Positions 12,624 to 24,282 of a stretch of DNA of 64,000 bases are shown one piece after another. The translations under genes were made by a program, and so were the position numbers. The stretch comes from Bacteroidia bacterium (GTDB lineage: Bacteria; Bacteroidota; Bacteroidia; Chitinophagales; JAUHXS01), in contig JAUHXS010000004.1 in assembly GCA_030426955.1 (NCBI GenBank), positions 62,001 through 126,000 on the forward strand, given 5' to 3'. Within the stretch, counting starts at the first letter, position 1; the number at the start of each line of letters is the position of its first letter. Below the pieces are notes generated by a model that saw only the letters and a program-made list of their open reading frames with translations, ran no database searches and was not told the DNA's origin.

Positions 12624-12720
12624 ATTAATTGCTGGTAATTATACGGTACCAAACTGTATTTACCTCTTAATGCTAAGATTTTTATTTAAAATTGTTATTC
12701 AACTATCTTATATAAAACTA

Positions 12721-12753
12721 AAAAACCCCAAACAAATTCATGAATGGGGTTTC
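12721..12753 (-). terminator. Rho-independent terminator after 5S rRNA
   Basis: Read on the minus strand, AAACCCC, a loop of about 16 nt and GGGGTTTTTT form a stem ending in a T tract, about 12 nt past the 5S 3' end. It closes the tRNA-Ala/23S/5S transcription unit. Confidence 0.8.
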
Positions 12754-12762
12754 TTTAATATT

Positions 12763-12872
12763 ATGGCGACGACCTACTCTCCCAGATTTTACTCTAGTAC
12801 CATCGGCGTGGAGGGGCTTAACTTCTCTGTTCGAAATGGGAAGAGGTGGACACCCACACTATAATCACCATA
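12763..12872 (-). rRNA. rrf: 5S ribosomal RNA
   Basis: The minus strand reads GGTGATTATAGTGTGGG, then CACCTCTTCCCATTTCGAAC, GAAGTTAAGCCC and GGGAGAGTAGGTCGTCGCC, the conserved 5S arms in the right order and spacing. Termini are approximate to a few bases. It follows 23S after about 120 nt. Confidence 0.95.
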
Positions 12873-12992
12873 AAGTCTTTAGTTCACAATTAGGAATTAT
12901 CGAATTCGTAACTCTAAACTATAATATGGTTAACATGTTAAAGAAAGAGAGCAGCAATAAAATTATTTTACTAAAAAGTAAAAAGAAAGCTA

Positions 12993-15880
<2,888 letters not shown>

Positions 15881-15974
15881 ATTATTAACTTACTCTCTTT
15901 CAACATGTCAAAGAACGTCATTCGCCGAAGCGAAATACTATTGATCACCTTTGCCAAGGCTTCGGTGATCGCTG

Positions 15975-16048
15975 TGGAGGATAAGGGATTCGAACCCTTG
16001 ACCCCTGGCTTGCAAAGCCAGTGCTCTAGCCAACTGAGCTAATCCCCC
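15975..16048 (-). tRNA. tRNA-Ala (anticodon TGC)
   Basis: 74 nt. The acceptor stem GGGGGAT pairs with ATCCTCC followed by A. The D-arm is TAGCTCAGTTGGCTAGAGC, the anticodon stem-loop is CTGGCTTTGCAAGCCAG and the T-arm contains GGGTTCGAATCCC. CCA is not encoded. It precedes 23S in the same transcription unit, as in normal rRNA operons, but the usual tRNA-Ile and 16S are absent upstream. Confidence 0.97.
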
Positions 16049-16165
16049 TTAAAGGTTATCAGCTCATCTAGATCTTCCATTGAGCTAATCCCAAAATATC
16101 AAAATTTTGATATTTGATGGGGTTATCTTCTTGCTTCTAAAGAACGTCTCCGTAAAAACGGAAGG
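16049..16165 (-). other. Leader of the 16S-less rRNA unit with a 22-bp perfect palindrome and a possible tRNA remnant
   Basis: Between the promoter and tRNA-Ala the transcript carries a perfect 22-bp palindrome at 16094-16115 (AT-rich; centre AAAATTTT). Next comes GGGATTAGCTCAATGG, which looks like the 5' quarter of a tRNA that does not continue, then GAGCTGATAACC. The latter recalls a tRNA-Ile(GAT) anticodon region, but only over a few bases. It may be scar tissue from loss of 16S and tRNA-Ile. Confidence 0.4.
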
Positions 16166-16195
16166 CAAAGTTATAAATATTTTTTCTATTCACAA
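16166..16195 (-). promoter_or_regulatory. Bacteroidota sigma-A promoter for tRNA-Ala/23S/5S
   Basis: On the minus strand a TTG (-33 element, 16195-16193) is followed by 19 nt and then TAACTTTG (16173-16166), a perfect TANNTTTG -7 box. It sits just past the terminator of the OmpA-like gene, so the rRNA unit has its own promoter and need not be the tail of a larger operon. Confidence 0.75.
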
Positions 16196-16223
16196 GCCCT
16201 TGTTAAAAAAAAATAAACTTTTT

Positions 16224-16261
16224 ATTAAAAAAAATAAAAGCCCCTCTTTCAAGGGGCTTTT
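16224..16261 (-). terminator. Rho-independent terminator after the OmpA/PorE-like gene
   Basis: On the minus strand AAAAGCCCC, TTGAAAGA and GGGGCTTTT form a strong stem followed by a T-rich run. It ends the CHU_C/PorP/OmpA transcription unit and separates it from the rRNA promoter. Confidence 0.85.
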
Positions 16262-16283
16262 ACCAATAGCTTCAGTTCTTAAG

Positions 16284-18515
16284 TTAATTGTTAGAATCGT
16301 CTTCTGTATCATAGATTACTTCTTCTAATTCACCCAATACTTTAAACTCTGTACGTCTATTTAAGGCACGACCTTCTTCATTATCTGTCCCATCAGGATT
16401 CTCGTTAGGCGCAATGTGTTGAGTCTCTCCATATCCTTTGGCCCTTAATCTTTGCTCCGCAACTCCTGCTGCTACCAAATACTTCACCACGCTTTCAGCC
16501 CTTCTTTGTGATAACGTCATATTATAGTCGTCATCGCCTTTGCTATCTGTATGTGCTCCGATCTCTACGATTAGCTTTGCATTTTCATCTGCTTGTAGCA
16601 ACTGAACTAGTGTATCCAGTGTTAACTTAGACGCTGGCTTTAATGTTGCCTTATCAAAATCATACAAAATGTTCTTTAAGACGATCTTGTCCGTTTTCTT
16701 TCTTAATAAAAGATCCCTCCTAATGGTATCAGACTTTGTGAAGCCTTGTGTACTTGCAAATTTAAAGTCTGCAATATACCCCTCTTTAGATGCTACTACT
16801 TTATAGTACTTATCCTTATTTAGGTCGAAGAAGTACATTTTGTTGTTTAAATCTTGATCACTTGGGTCTCCTGCAATAATAAACTCCCCTATCAGAACAT
16901 CATCTCCCTTTATAATTTCGACACTTGACTCTCCCTTTTTAGCATTTTCATCCACTACATACTCTGGGTCTACATTTGTAATATACAATGCCACTTTAAC
17001 ACTATCTACTACAGCTTTTGTTGAATCATTAATATTTTCATAAACCAATCCCTCTAGCCCAATATCTAACCTATTGTAATATTTAAAGCTAAAGATATCA
17101 TCACAGCAGTGTGGGTGCTTCAAAGCAATACTGCCTTTCCTATTAGAAACAAGATACCCACCTGTAGTTCTATCATTCATAGTAAAGAACATATCATCTA
17201 CAGATGAATTGATTGGATAGCCCATGTTTTGAGCTTTCGCCCACTTCTTGAGCTGACCATGTGTTTCGTATACGTCATAACCTCCTAATCCTTCTGGTGA
17301 ATTGGAACTATAATAAAATGAGTTTGTCTTTAAGTCAAAGAAAGGAGAAATTTCATCTCTTAATGTATTAATTCTTCTTCCAACATTTTTCGGTTCATCA
17401 AATTTTGCATCATATTCTCCTTCCAAGGGACGTGTTGCATACCAGATATCCCATCCTCCTTCACCTCCATCATTTTCACTCCTAAGTGAAGAGAAATAAA
17501 TTACTTCAATTTTTTTTCTTCTATATGTTGTATTCACAGAAATGGGGTGTCTGTTAGAGAAAGTACCTTCACCTATACCAGTAACCATTACAGGCTCTTT
17601 CCAGTTACCACTTCCATCCTTCTCTGTTACATATATTGTACTAATAATGACATTACTTTCGTCTTGTTTTACAGCTCTTACAAAAAAGAACCTTTTGCCG
17701 TCAGATGAATACGATCCACTACCAGTATGATCTGTTGAGCTATTTATTTTATCTGAAAAAGGCTCTGCTTGAGCAAAAATAGAATCATTAATTCGTTCCG
17801 CCTTATATATTTTTGCAATATAGCCTAATTGAGCAAGATTAGCTTGCGATTGAGAATCTGCAGAAACAGAAATAAAGCTATCTGCTCTCAAAGAAGAAAA
17901 GACCAACTCATTATCTCTGATGTATGGAGAAAACTCACTATTAGCTGCATTTACTGTAGTCCCTAAATGATGAACCCTAACAGGTTTGGGATTCTCCATT
18001 GCCTCCTCCCCAAATTCAATACCTTTTATCTCTTCTCTAGCCTGTTTTTTATAGTTACTGGCCTCTTGACTATCCCTAAAAGCCTTTGCCCTTCTTGAAA
18101 AAGACTTGAATTCTTTTTTTGCATCCTCGTATTTTCCGTTATACTTCAGCATCAAAGGGTACATAAAGTATGCTTTAGGAAAATCATCACCAGCAATATC
18201 CATTACTTCTTTATACTTCTCTTCTGCTAACTGAAAATCTCTAATTTCAAAAGATGTTTCTGCAAGTTTAAACTTTACTTCTACCAAATCTGGCTTTTCT
18301 TCTAAAACCTCCTTGTAGTATTTTGCAGCCACATAATAATTAGCAGTTTGAAATGCATAGTCAGCTGATTTTAGCTTTTTCTTCCAACTTAGCTTTTTCT
18401 TCTTCTTTTTCTTCCCTTCAGCTTGCGAGAATGCAGCTGCACTAGTAGTATTAGCAATAATATCTGTTGAGCAAGATAAAACTGCTAATAATACTACAAC
18501 TATCGATTTGATCAC
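16284..18515 (-). CDS. OmpA family protein with TPR, PD40 propeller and CRD-like domains (PorE-like)
   Basis: 743 aa. There is a signal segment with a possible lipobox (VLSC, about residues 12-15) and a Lys run (about 35-48), then TPR-like helices (about 48-165). PD40/WD40-like propeller blades follow (about 185-465), with SNRHP, FYYSSNSPEGLGGYDVY and similar blade motifs. A carboxypeptidase-regulatory-like segment covers about 480-600. The C-terminal OmpA domain (about 615-735) has ILYDFDKATLKP and HTDSKGDDDYNMTLSQRRAE, which binds peptidoglycan. The order TPR-propeller-CRD-OmpA is that of P. gingivalis PorE, a T9SS component. It is the last gene of a CHU_C/PorP/OmpA unit, a common arrangement in which the OmpA protein may tether the machinery to the wall. 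Confidence 0.88.
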   Translation of the reverse strand: MIKSIVVVLLAVLSCSTDIIANTTSAAAFSQAEGKKKKKKKLSWKKKLKSADYAFQTANYYVAAKYYKEVLEEKPDLVEVKFKLAETSFEIRDFQLAEEKYKEVMDIAGDDFPKAYFMYPLMLKYNGKYEDAKKEFKSFSRRAKAFRDSQEASNYKKQAREEIKGIEFGEEAMENPKPVRVHHLGTTVNAANSEFSPYIRDNELVFSSLRADSFISVSADSQSQANLAQLGYIAKIYKAERINDSIFAQAEPFSDKINSSTDHTGSGSYSSDGKRFFFVRAVKQDESNVIISTIYVTEKDGSGNWKEPVMVTGIGEGTFSNRHPISVNTTYRRKKIEVIYFSSLRSENDGGEGGWDIWYATRPLEGEYDAKFDEPKNVGRRINTLRDEISPFFDLKTNSFYYSSNSPEGLGGYDVYETHGQLKKWAKAQNMGYPINSSVDDMFFTMNDRTTGGYLVSNRKGSIALKHPHCCDDIFSFKYYNRLDIGLEGLVYENINDSTKAVVDSVKVALYITNVDPEYVVDENAKKGESSVEIIKGDDVLIGEFIIAGDPSDQDLNNKMYFFDLNKDKYYKVVASKEGYIADFKFASTQGFTKSDTIRRDLLLRKKTDKIVLKNILYDFDKATLKPASKLTLDTLVQLLQADENAKLIVEIGAHTDSKGDDDYNMTLSQRRAESVVKYLVAAGVAEQRLRAKGYGETQHIAPNENPDGTDNEEGRALNRRTEFKVLGELEEVIYDTEDDSNN

Positions 18516-18547
18516 TACTTGCTATGTATTTTTGTAAAAAAAATTAA

Positions 18548-19585
18548 TTAAAACCTCAAACATGGTACAATAACCTCTTCTACCGACTGGAATATTGGAA
18601 GGATTACCACTGCTCCTATTTCGAAAGATTTAGCACTTTTTGGATTAACATCTCCTGTCTTTAAGCCATGTATATTACTATCATAGCTAAATCCTACTCT
18701 GACCTTTTTTACCTGCAAGCCAAAGGACAAAACAATCGATTCTTGTGTTCTATACCAAAGGCCTCCCCAAACAGTTGCACCAATCTTATTGTTTAAGTGA
18801 TAGCCCACATTACTTCCTAAGAAAATATCACTTGATTTTGATTGACTTAAAACCCTTAAACCTGGCTCCAACGTAATTTTCTGATTCAAGTCATAAACTG
18901 CTCCTAGTAAATATACCGATTTTACACTTCGCTCATTAGTAGTTGTGCTGCTAACTAATAATGTCTCTGTTGGCGTTAAAACGTTATCAAATGCTACTCC
19001 AGCATTAAAGGTTAAACCTTGTCTTACCGCAAACCTATAGTTCAAGCCAAGGTTTACATTCATATACGAAGCAGGACCATTTAAGTTGGCAATATCAGCA
19101 GATTCTCCCGAAAACTCAGCACCGTCCCACTGATCAGCAAATGTCAAACTTGAATGATCTAAAGTTTTCTGAACATATCCTAGCTGTAGTCCAAAAGAGA
19201 TATTGTGCTTTCTATCTGCATCTAATACTTTATGATAAGCTCCTGACAACATAATATGCTGTGTACTCAATATACCATTACCTTCATTATCGTTAACTAT
19301 ATATATCCCTGCCCCAATTGCGTCATTTCTAGCAAATGCTACCTGCATAGGCATATCAAAGGAGATAGCAGGAGTTGAAAACAGAGAATTTCCACTCAGG
19401 TTGCCCCATTGACTTCTGTAAATACCTGTAAAACGATAGTCTCCAGCAAATAAACCTGTCAGTGCTGGATTAAGGACCAATGGTGATAAGTTGTATTGGG
19501 AATACCTTAAATCTTGGGCATCTATTTTGCTTGAAAAACTCAAACAGATTCCTAAAACAATTGATAAAAGTAAAGTCTTTTTCAT
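18548..19585 (-). CDS. PorP/SprF family type IX secretion membrane protein
   Basis: About 345 aa. I chose the ATG at 19585 (signal peptide MKKTLLLSIVLGICLSFSSKIDAQ) over one six codons upstream. After the signal come the family's DLRYSQYNLSPLVLNPALTGLFAGDYR block and then beta-barrel strands. PorP/SprF outer-membrane proteins bind the PorKLMN machinery and are often paired with one cargo protein carrying a type B (CHU_C) signal. Here it lies between just such a cargo gene and a PorE-like gene, so it is probably the dedicated secretion partner of the 19677-21542 product. Confidence 0.93.
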   Translation of the reverse strand: MKKTLLLSIVLGICLSFSSKIDAQDLRYSQYNLSPLVLNPALTGLFAGDYRFTGIYRSQWGNLSGNSLFSTPAISFDMPMQVAFARNDAIGAGIYIVNDNEGNGILSTQHIMLSGAYHKVLDADRKHNISFGLQLGYVQKTLDHSSLTFADQWDGAEFSGESADIANLNGPASYMNVNLGLNYRFAVRQGLTFNAGVAFDNVLTPTETLLVSSTTTNERSVKSVYLLGAVYDLNQKITLEPGLRVLSQSKSSDIFLGSNVGYHLNNKIGATVWGGLWYRTQESIVLSFGLQVKKVRVGFSYDSNIHGLKTGDVNPKSAKSFEIGAVVILPIFQSVEEVIVPCLRF

Positions 19586-19676
19586 ATAGATGATTTTATA
19601 CAATGCTACACAATATACATGAAATTAAAAAAATTATCAAGAAAACCTATTTTTTTTTGCAATTGATATACGGAAA

Positions 19677-21542
19677 CTAACGCACAAGCACAAAAGTACC
19701 TTCAACGGCTACCTGTCCTCCATCTAAACCTGTACCCTCTGCATAATACACATATACTCCGTTCTCTTGAGGCACATTACTCTTAGTGCCATCCCAGCCA
19801 ATACTAATATCATTGGTTTCAAAAACTTTTTTACCCCATCTATTGAAAATTCTAAAAACACTTAACTCAACAATATTATGCGGAAGGAGATAAAAAGCAT
19901 CATTTTGATTATCATTATTTGGTGTAAAAATAGTGGGTGCATTGATCTTACCCATGCAATCTTCTTCTACTGCAATAAAAACTGAATCTTTTTGAGTACA
20001 TCCACTAGTTGTATCTGTTACAATGAGATAATAGAGCCTATCTTCATTTACAATAATGTTTGTGCTATTACCGCTTTGATTAACAGGGCTCCACTCTAGC
20101 AAATCTCCATCCCCAGTACCCGTCAATAGCAATTCTTCTCCAGGACACAATAAGGTATCTTCTGTAAAGACCTTGGCACTGACAATCGGAAAGGAAATAC
20201 TATCTTCGACACTCACTGCATTCCACCATGTATTTATGGTTCTACTTTCGCCAAATGATTGAAGACTATTCAATGTAAAGTACGGCCATTCATGACAACC
20301 ACTATTGTCATCACATCCTGCTAACTCTGAAGACCCTTGTGGTATAGCAGAATCATCCCAAAAAACTTTTGGATCATCCCCTACTGGTCTCACAATAGAG
20401 ACCTTATATCCAAATCTATGATTTTCAACATCATATATAGGCAAATGAGTAATACCAAGATTATAATTGAGTACTATTTTCACCTCTGTCACATTATTCA
20501 ACAAGTTTCCCTCTCCGTCTTTATAATCCCATGGTATGCAGTTATTGCCTTCGCTTAGCTCCGCTTCAATTAAACGGTCCCGACCGCCTTCTTGATACCC
20601 TTGAATCGTATCAATATCTAAGAAAATCAATGCTGGTGCAGCCTTGGTAACATTGATATTTATACAGAGGTCACTCGAATCACAGCCAGTAACATTTATG
20701 GGCTCCACCAATAAACCCAAACGCCCTGTAGGAAAACTATTTGAATCAGGAGGATTCAAAAAAAGCTTATACTGCGCATAAAGTACATTTCCTACTCTTG
20801 ATGCCCTATCAAATTCTATATTCCCAGTATTTGTACAGCCTGTTTGATTACAGGATATTGAGAAGGAAAAAGGTTGTATGCCATTGAAATCAACTGCTGT
20901 TGTTATACTATCATCAGAATACACATACATATTTCCTTGAAAAGTATTAGTAAAACTCCCTGTAGTCAGTTGCCAAGTTCTTGACCAGAGGCGCCCAATT
21001 ACTTCATTCGTATCTTTATCCATGACGGTAAAATCGATTTCGTGAAACCTTCTTGTGGCAAAGCCACCTCCAGTTGGATAAGTAAACTCAATATAAAAAT
21101 CACCTATTGTATCTGGATGAAATTCGAATGGCTCATAGCCTGCAGAGCCACCGACAACCTTCGGACCAATAATTGCCTGATTGTAATTGGCAATAAATCC
21201 TGTATCTGCATCTGGCACTGAGTCTTCACCAAAAACAACCGTTCCATCGGGCGCTTTTATTCTGAACTTCATATTATGAGGTGGTGCAGGCGGAGATGTT
21301 CCTCCTAGATCGTAAACTACATCAGGTCTACCAAACCCAAATAGCAAAGTTTCAGTGGTATCATCAATTCTGATATATATTCTGTTATCTTGAGTGGAGT
21401 TGTATAGTCCAAAGTTACTTCGATTGGGACTAAGCTCAATCGCTCCTTGATCTAGCAAGGCAGGTCTTAGGGCTTGAGTTCCCTCACCAAAGGCTTGAAA
21501 GAGAAAAGGCAATAAAGAGATAGAAAAGATTATTCGCACCAT
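19677..21542 (-). CDS. Secreted adhesin-like protein with gliding-motility C-terminal (CHU_C, type B) domain
   Basis: 621 aa with an N-terminal signal peptide (about 1-19), then beta-rich domains without a recognisable catalytic motif. The C-terminal CHU_C domain (about 535-621) contains APTIFTPNNDNQNDAF, FRIFNRWGKKVFE and a GVYVYY segment near the end. Type B signals direct export by T9SS with the help of SprF-like proteins. It is the first gene of the unit with PorP/SprF and the PorE-like OmpA protein. Likely exposed on or released from the cell surface; ligand unknown. Confidence 0.88.
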   Translation of the reverse strand: MVRIIFSISLLPFLFQAFGEGTQALRPALLDQGAIELSPNRSNFGLYNSTQDNRIYIRIDDTTETLLFGFGRPDVVYDLGGTSPPAPPHNMKFRIKAPDGTVVFGEDSVPDADTGFIANYNQAIIGPKVVGGSAGYEPFEFHPDTIGDFYIEFTYPTGGGFATRRFHEIDFTVMDKDTNEVIGRLWSRTWQLTTGSFTNTFQGNMYVYSDDSITTAVDFNGIQPFSFSISCNQTGCTNTGNIEFDRASRVGNVLYAQYKLFLNPPDSNSFPTGRLGLLVEPINVTGCDSSDLCININVTKAAPALIFLDIDTIQGYQEGGRDRLIEAELSEGNNCIPWDYKDGEGNLLNNVTEVKIVLNYNLGITHLPIYDVENHRFGYKVSIVRPVGDDPKVFWDDSAIPQGSSELAGCDDNSGCHEWPYFTLNSLQSFGESRTINTWWNAVSVEDSISFPIVSAKVFTEDTLLCPGEELLLTGTGDGDLLEWSPVNQSGNSTNIIVNEDRLYYLIVTDTTSGCTQKDSVFIAVEEDCMGKINAPTIFTPNNDNQNDAFYLLPHNIVELSVFRIFNRWGKKVFETNDISIGWDGTKSNVPQENGVYVYYAEGTGLDGGQVAVEGTFVLVR

Positions 21543-21639
21543 TGGTAACGTTAAATATAATAAAAGTTGCTTTGTTATTATTAAACGAAGATTACCTAAA
21601 ATAATTACTTTTACATTCCAAAATTAAGCTAAAACGATT

Positions 21640-23385
21640 ATGTTAAGGACAAATACTTGCGGCGAATTGACTCTTAAAGAGGTCGGGAATCAGGTGACTT
21701 TATCTGGATGGGTGCAAAAATCAAGGGATCTTGGAGGGATGACCTTTATTGATTTAAGGGATAGATATGGTATCACACAGTTGGCTTTCAATATGGATGT
21801 TGATGCCCCATTGTGTTCTGCAGCCAGGAAGCTAGGAAGAGAATTTGTCATCTCTATTGAGGGGACAGTTACAGAAAGGAGTAGTAAAAACAAGAATATC
21901 CCTACAGGGGAAATTGAGATCGTAGTGAGCAAGCTGACTGTTCTAAGCTCTGCTAAAACGCCCCCTTTTACTATTGAGGACAATACTGACGGTGGAGAGG
22001 AATTGAGAATGAATTACAGATACTTAGACTTAAGGCGAACACCTATGCGAGAAAACATTATGCTGAGGCATAAAGTCGGTATTGAAATGAGAAAATACCT
22101 GGATAGTATTGGCTTCTTAGATGTTGAAACACCGTACCTTATTAAATCGACACCTGAGGGTGCTAGAGACTTCATCGTTCCCTCTAGAATGAATCAGGGA
22201 GAATTTTATGCACTACCACAATCTCCTCAAACATTTAAACAAATCTTAATGGTAGCGGGTTTCGACAAGTACTACCAAATAGTTAAATGTTTTAGAGATG
22301 AGGATTTAAGAGCGGATCGTCAACCCGAGTTTACACAACTTGATTGTGAAATGTCTTTCGTCGACCAAGAAGATGTATTAAGTACCTTTGAGGGGTTGGC
22401 AAGACATCTTTTTAAAGTAATCTTGAACAAAGAAGTGGCTGATTTTCCAAGAATGACTTATCAGGACGCAATCAGATTATATGGTTCAGACAAGCCTGAT
22501 ACTCGCTTTGACATGCCATTTGTGGAGCTCAATAATTTTGCTCAAGGCAAAGACTTTAATGTTTTTGACAATGCAGAATTAGTAGTAGGTATAAATGCTA
22601 ATGGCTGTGCCAGCTACTCTAGAAAGCAGATCGATGCTTTAACCGATTTTGTAAAAAAACCACAAATTGGTGCACAAGGTTTAGTGTATGTGAAATATAA
22701 TGAGGATGGCACATTCAAATCTTCAGTGGACAAATTTTTTGATCAAGAAGCATTAAGTATTTGGGCTCAAGCTTTTAATGCAAAACCAGGCGATTTGTTT
22801 TTAATTCTTGCAGGCGAAGCAAATAAAACAAGAAAAGCACTTTGTGAGCTAAGACTTGAGATGGGGAATCAACTAGGTTTGAGAGACCCTAAGAAGTTTT
22901 CTTGCCTTTGGGTGGTTGATTTTCCATTAGTAGAATTTGATGAAGAATCAAATAGGTGGCATGCCATGCATCATCCTTTTACGTCTCCAAAGCAAGAAGA
23001 TATTCAGTTTTTAGAATCTGATCCAGGAAAGGTTAGGGCTAATGCATATGATATGGTTATTAATGGAGTAGAAATTGGCGGAGGGTCTATCAGAATTCAT
23101 GAAAAAGAACTTCAACAAAAGATGTTTAAACTTTTAGGCTTTACTGACCAAGAGGCTCAGGAGCAATTCGGCTTTTTGATGAACGCCTTTGAATACGGTG
23201 CTCCGCCACATGGTGGTGCCGCATTTGGCTTTGATCGGTGGGTTGCATTGTTTGGTGGGAAAACGGATATTAGAGAATTTATAGCTTTTCCTAAAAATAA
23301 CTCTGGTAGGGACATGATGATTGATGCACCTTCTGCAATTGACAAAAATCAGTTGGACGAGCTGGGATTAGGGATTAGGGATTAG
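21640..23385 (+). CDS. aspS: Aspartate--tRNA ligase
   Basis: 581 aa, usual bacterial-type length. It has the N-terminal OB-fold anticodon domain ([24 protein letters not shown], about 18-45). Class II motif 2 is [18 protein letters not shown] (about 217-236), a GAD-type insertion follows, and motif 3 is [14 protein letters not shown] (about 522-537). It charges tRNA-Asp with aspartate in the cytoplasm. The 3' end runs into three GGATTAG units that supply the last codons and the stop. The tail overlaps the convergent small membrane-protein gene by 11 bp. Confidence 0.98.
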   Translation: MLRTNTCGELTLKEVGNQVTLSGWVQKSRDLGGMTFIDLRDRYGITQLAFNMDVDAPLCSAARKLGREFVISIEGTVTERSSKNKNIPTGEIEIVVSKLTVLSSAKTPPFTIEDNTDGGEELRMNYRYLDLRRTPMRENIMLRHKVGIEMRKYLDSIGFLDVETPYLIKSTPEGARDFIVPSRMNQGEFYALPQSPQTFKQILMVAGFDKYYQIVKCFRDEDLRADRQPEFTQLDCEMSFVDQEDVLSTFEGLARHLFKVILNKEVADFPRMTYQDAIRLYGSDKPDTRFDMPFVELNNFAQGKDFNVFDNAELVVGINANGCASYSRKQIDALTDFVKKPQIGAQGLVYVKYNEDGTFKSSVDKFFDQEALSIWAQAFNAKPGDLFLILAGEANKTRKALCELRLEMGNQLGLRDPKKFSCLWVVDFPLVEFDEESNRWHAMHHPFTSPKQEDIQFLESDPGKVRANAYDMVINGVEIGGGSIRIHEKELQQKMFKLLGFTDQEAQEQFGFLMNAFEYGAPPHGGAAFGFDRWVALFGGKTDIREFIAFPKNNSGRDMMIDAPSAIDKNQLDELGLGIRD

Positions 23386-23390
23386 GGAAA
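23364..23390 (+). repeat. Short tandem repeat, GGATTAG x3
   Basis: Three tandem GGATTAG heptamers at the very end of aspS. It resembles the TAGGAGT array at 34381 and probably reflects slippage. Confidence 0.8.
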
Positions 23391-23599
23391 GCATCCTTTT
23401 TTTGAATATCGTATTTAGAAGATTTAACCTCACAACTTTGTCTGCTTGGGGTTGTTTGATAATGCCAAAAATCCAATAAAGGAATGAAACCTATTAGCCC
23501 AATCCAGTTTTGCTGATACCACCCAGCAATTAAAATTGCTACTCCAGCAAAAGCCTTTACCCAGATCATTATTTCACAAAAAGATTTTCTAAACTTCAT
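23375..23599 (-). CDS. Small membrane protein, DUF2892/YgaP-TM-like
   Basis: 74 aa with one or two hydrophobic segments (about 9-42) in the pattern [32 protein letters not shown]. The 'G-hairpin-P' form is seen in DUF2892 inner-membrane proteins. Two Cys residues occur (about 8 and 56). Its 3' end overlaps the convergent aspS end by 11 bp, and the C-terminal tail is partly encoded by the repeat there. Function unknown. Confidence 0.55.
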   Translation of the reverse strand: MKFRKSFCEIMIWVKAFAGVAILIAGWYQQNWIGLIGFIPLLDFWHYQTTPSRQSCEVKSSKYDIQKKDAFPNP

Positions 23600-23673
23600 A
23601 TTATTTTGAACGCTTAGCCTTAGAAAAAAGTTTCCTCGTCTATTCTTGATAATATCTTATTTTTACAACTTAT

Positions 23674-24276
23674 ATGATTAGAGACTTTTTAATAACCTTG
23701 CTCTTATTAAACTGTATTACACTATATAGCCAACACCATATCATCTATGGGGATACTATTTACATGGAAAAAACGACCATTATTTCTACGGATTTAGAAA
23801 CTTATGAGGACGTGAGCAAGGAAGGCTACAAACTAAAAGAAAATGCGTTGAATGGTTTTTTTAAAATTTATTTTAAAGAAGACACTACAAGGCTTTGGCT
23901 GGAGGGCAATCTAAAAAACGGCAAACGAATAGGCAAATGGGAGTATTGGAGACTTAATGGATACAGAGAAAAACAATTTTTTTACAGCAATAGTGGAGAG
24001 AAATATCAACTCGTTATATGGACGGAAGATGGCAATAAAGAAATTGAAACGATGTATTTAAATGATCATTTTGATGGTCCCATTATTACATGGTACCCCA
24101 ATGGTCAAATGCATTCTATTAGCAACTACCTAAACCATAAACCAAATGGAACTTTTATTTCTTGGCATCAAGGTGGCCTAAAAGCTTCTGAGAAATTTTA
24201 CGTTAATGGTTTCAAAAGAGGCACTTGGAAATATTGGGATGAGCATGGTGTTTTAATCAAAAAAGTAAACTACTGA
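23674..24276 (+). CDS. MORN-repeat exported protein (YwqK-like)
   Basis: 200 aa with a signal peptide (about 1-18), then four to five MORN_2-type repeats such as LEGNLKNGKRIGKWEYWRLNG, DGPIITWYPNGQ and PNGTFISWHQGG (residues about 85-195). Database names of the type 'toxin-antitoxin YwqK family antitoxin' are often given to such proteins, but nothing here shows a toxin partner. MORN repeats usually mediate protein or membrane contacts. The next gene starts 6 bp downstream, so they are probably cotranscribed. Confidence 0.75.
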   Translation: MIRDFLITLLLLNCITLYSQHHIIYGDTIYMEKTTIISTDLETYEDVSKEGYKLKENALNGFFKIYFKEDTTRLWLEGNLKNGKRIGKWEYWRLNGYREKQFFYSNSGEKYQLVIWTEDGNKEIETMYLNDHFDGPIITWYPNGQMHSISNYLNHKPNGTFISWHQGGLKASEKFYVNGFKRGTWKYWDEHGVLIKKVNY

Positions 24277-24282
24277 AGATAA

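Noticed and set aside
16053-16095. A second tRNA gene upstream of tRNA-Ala
   Set aside because: Only the acceptor/D-arm-like GGGATTAGCTCAATGG is present. Anticodon and T arms do not follow, so at most a remnant.
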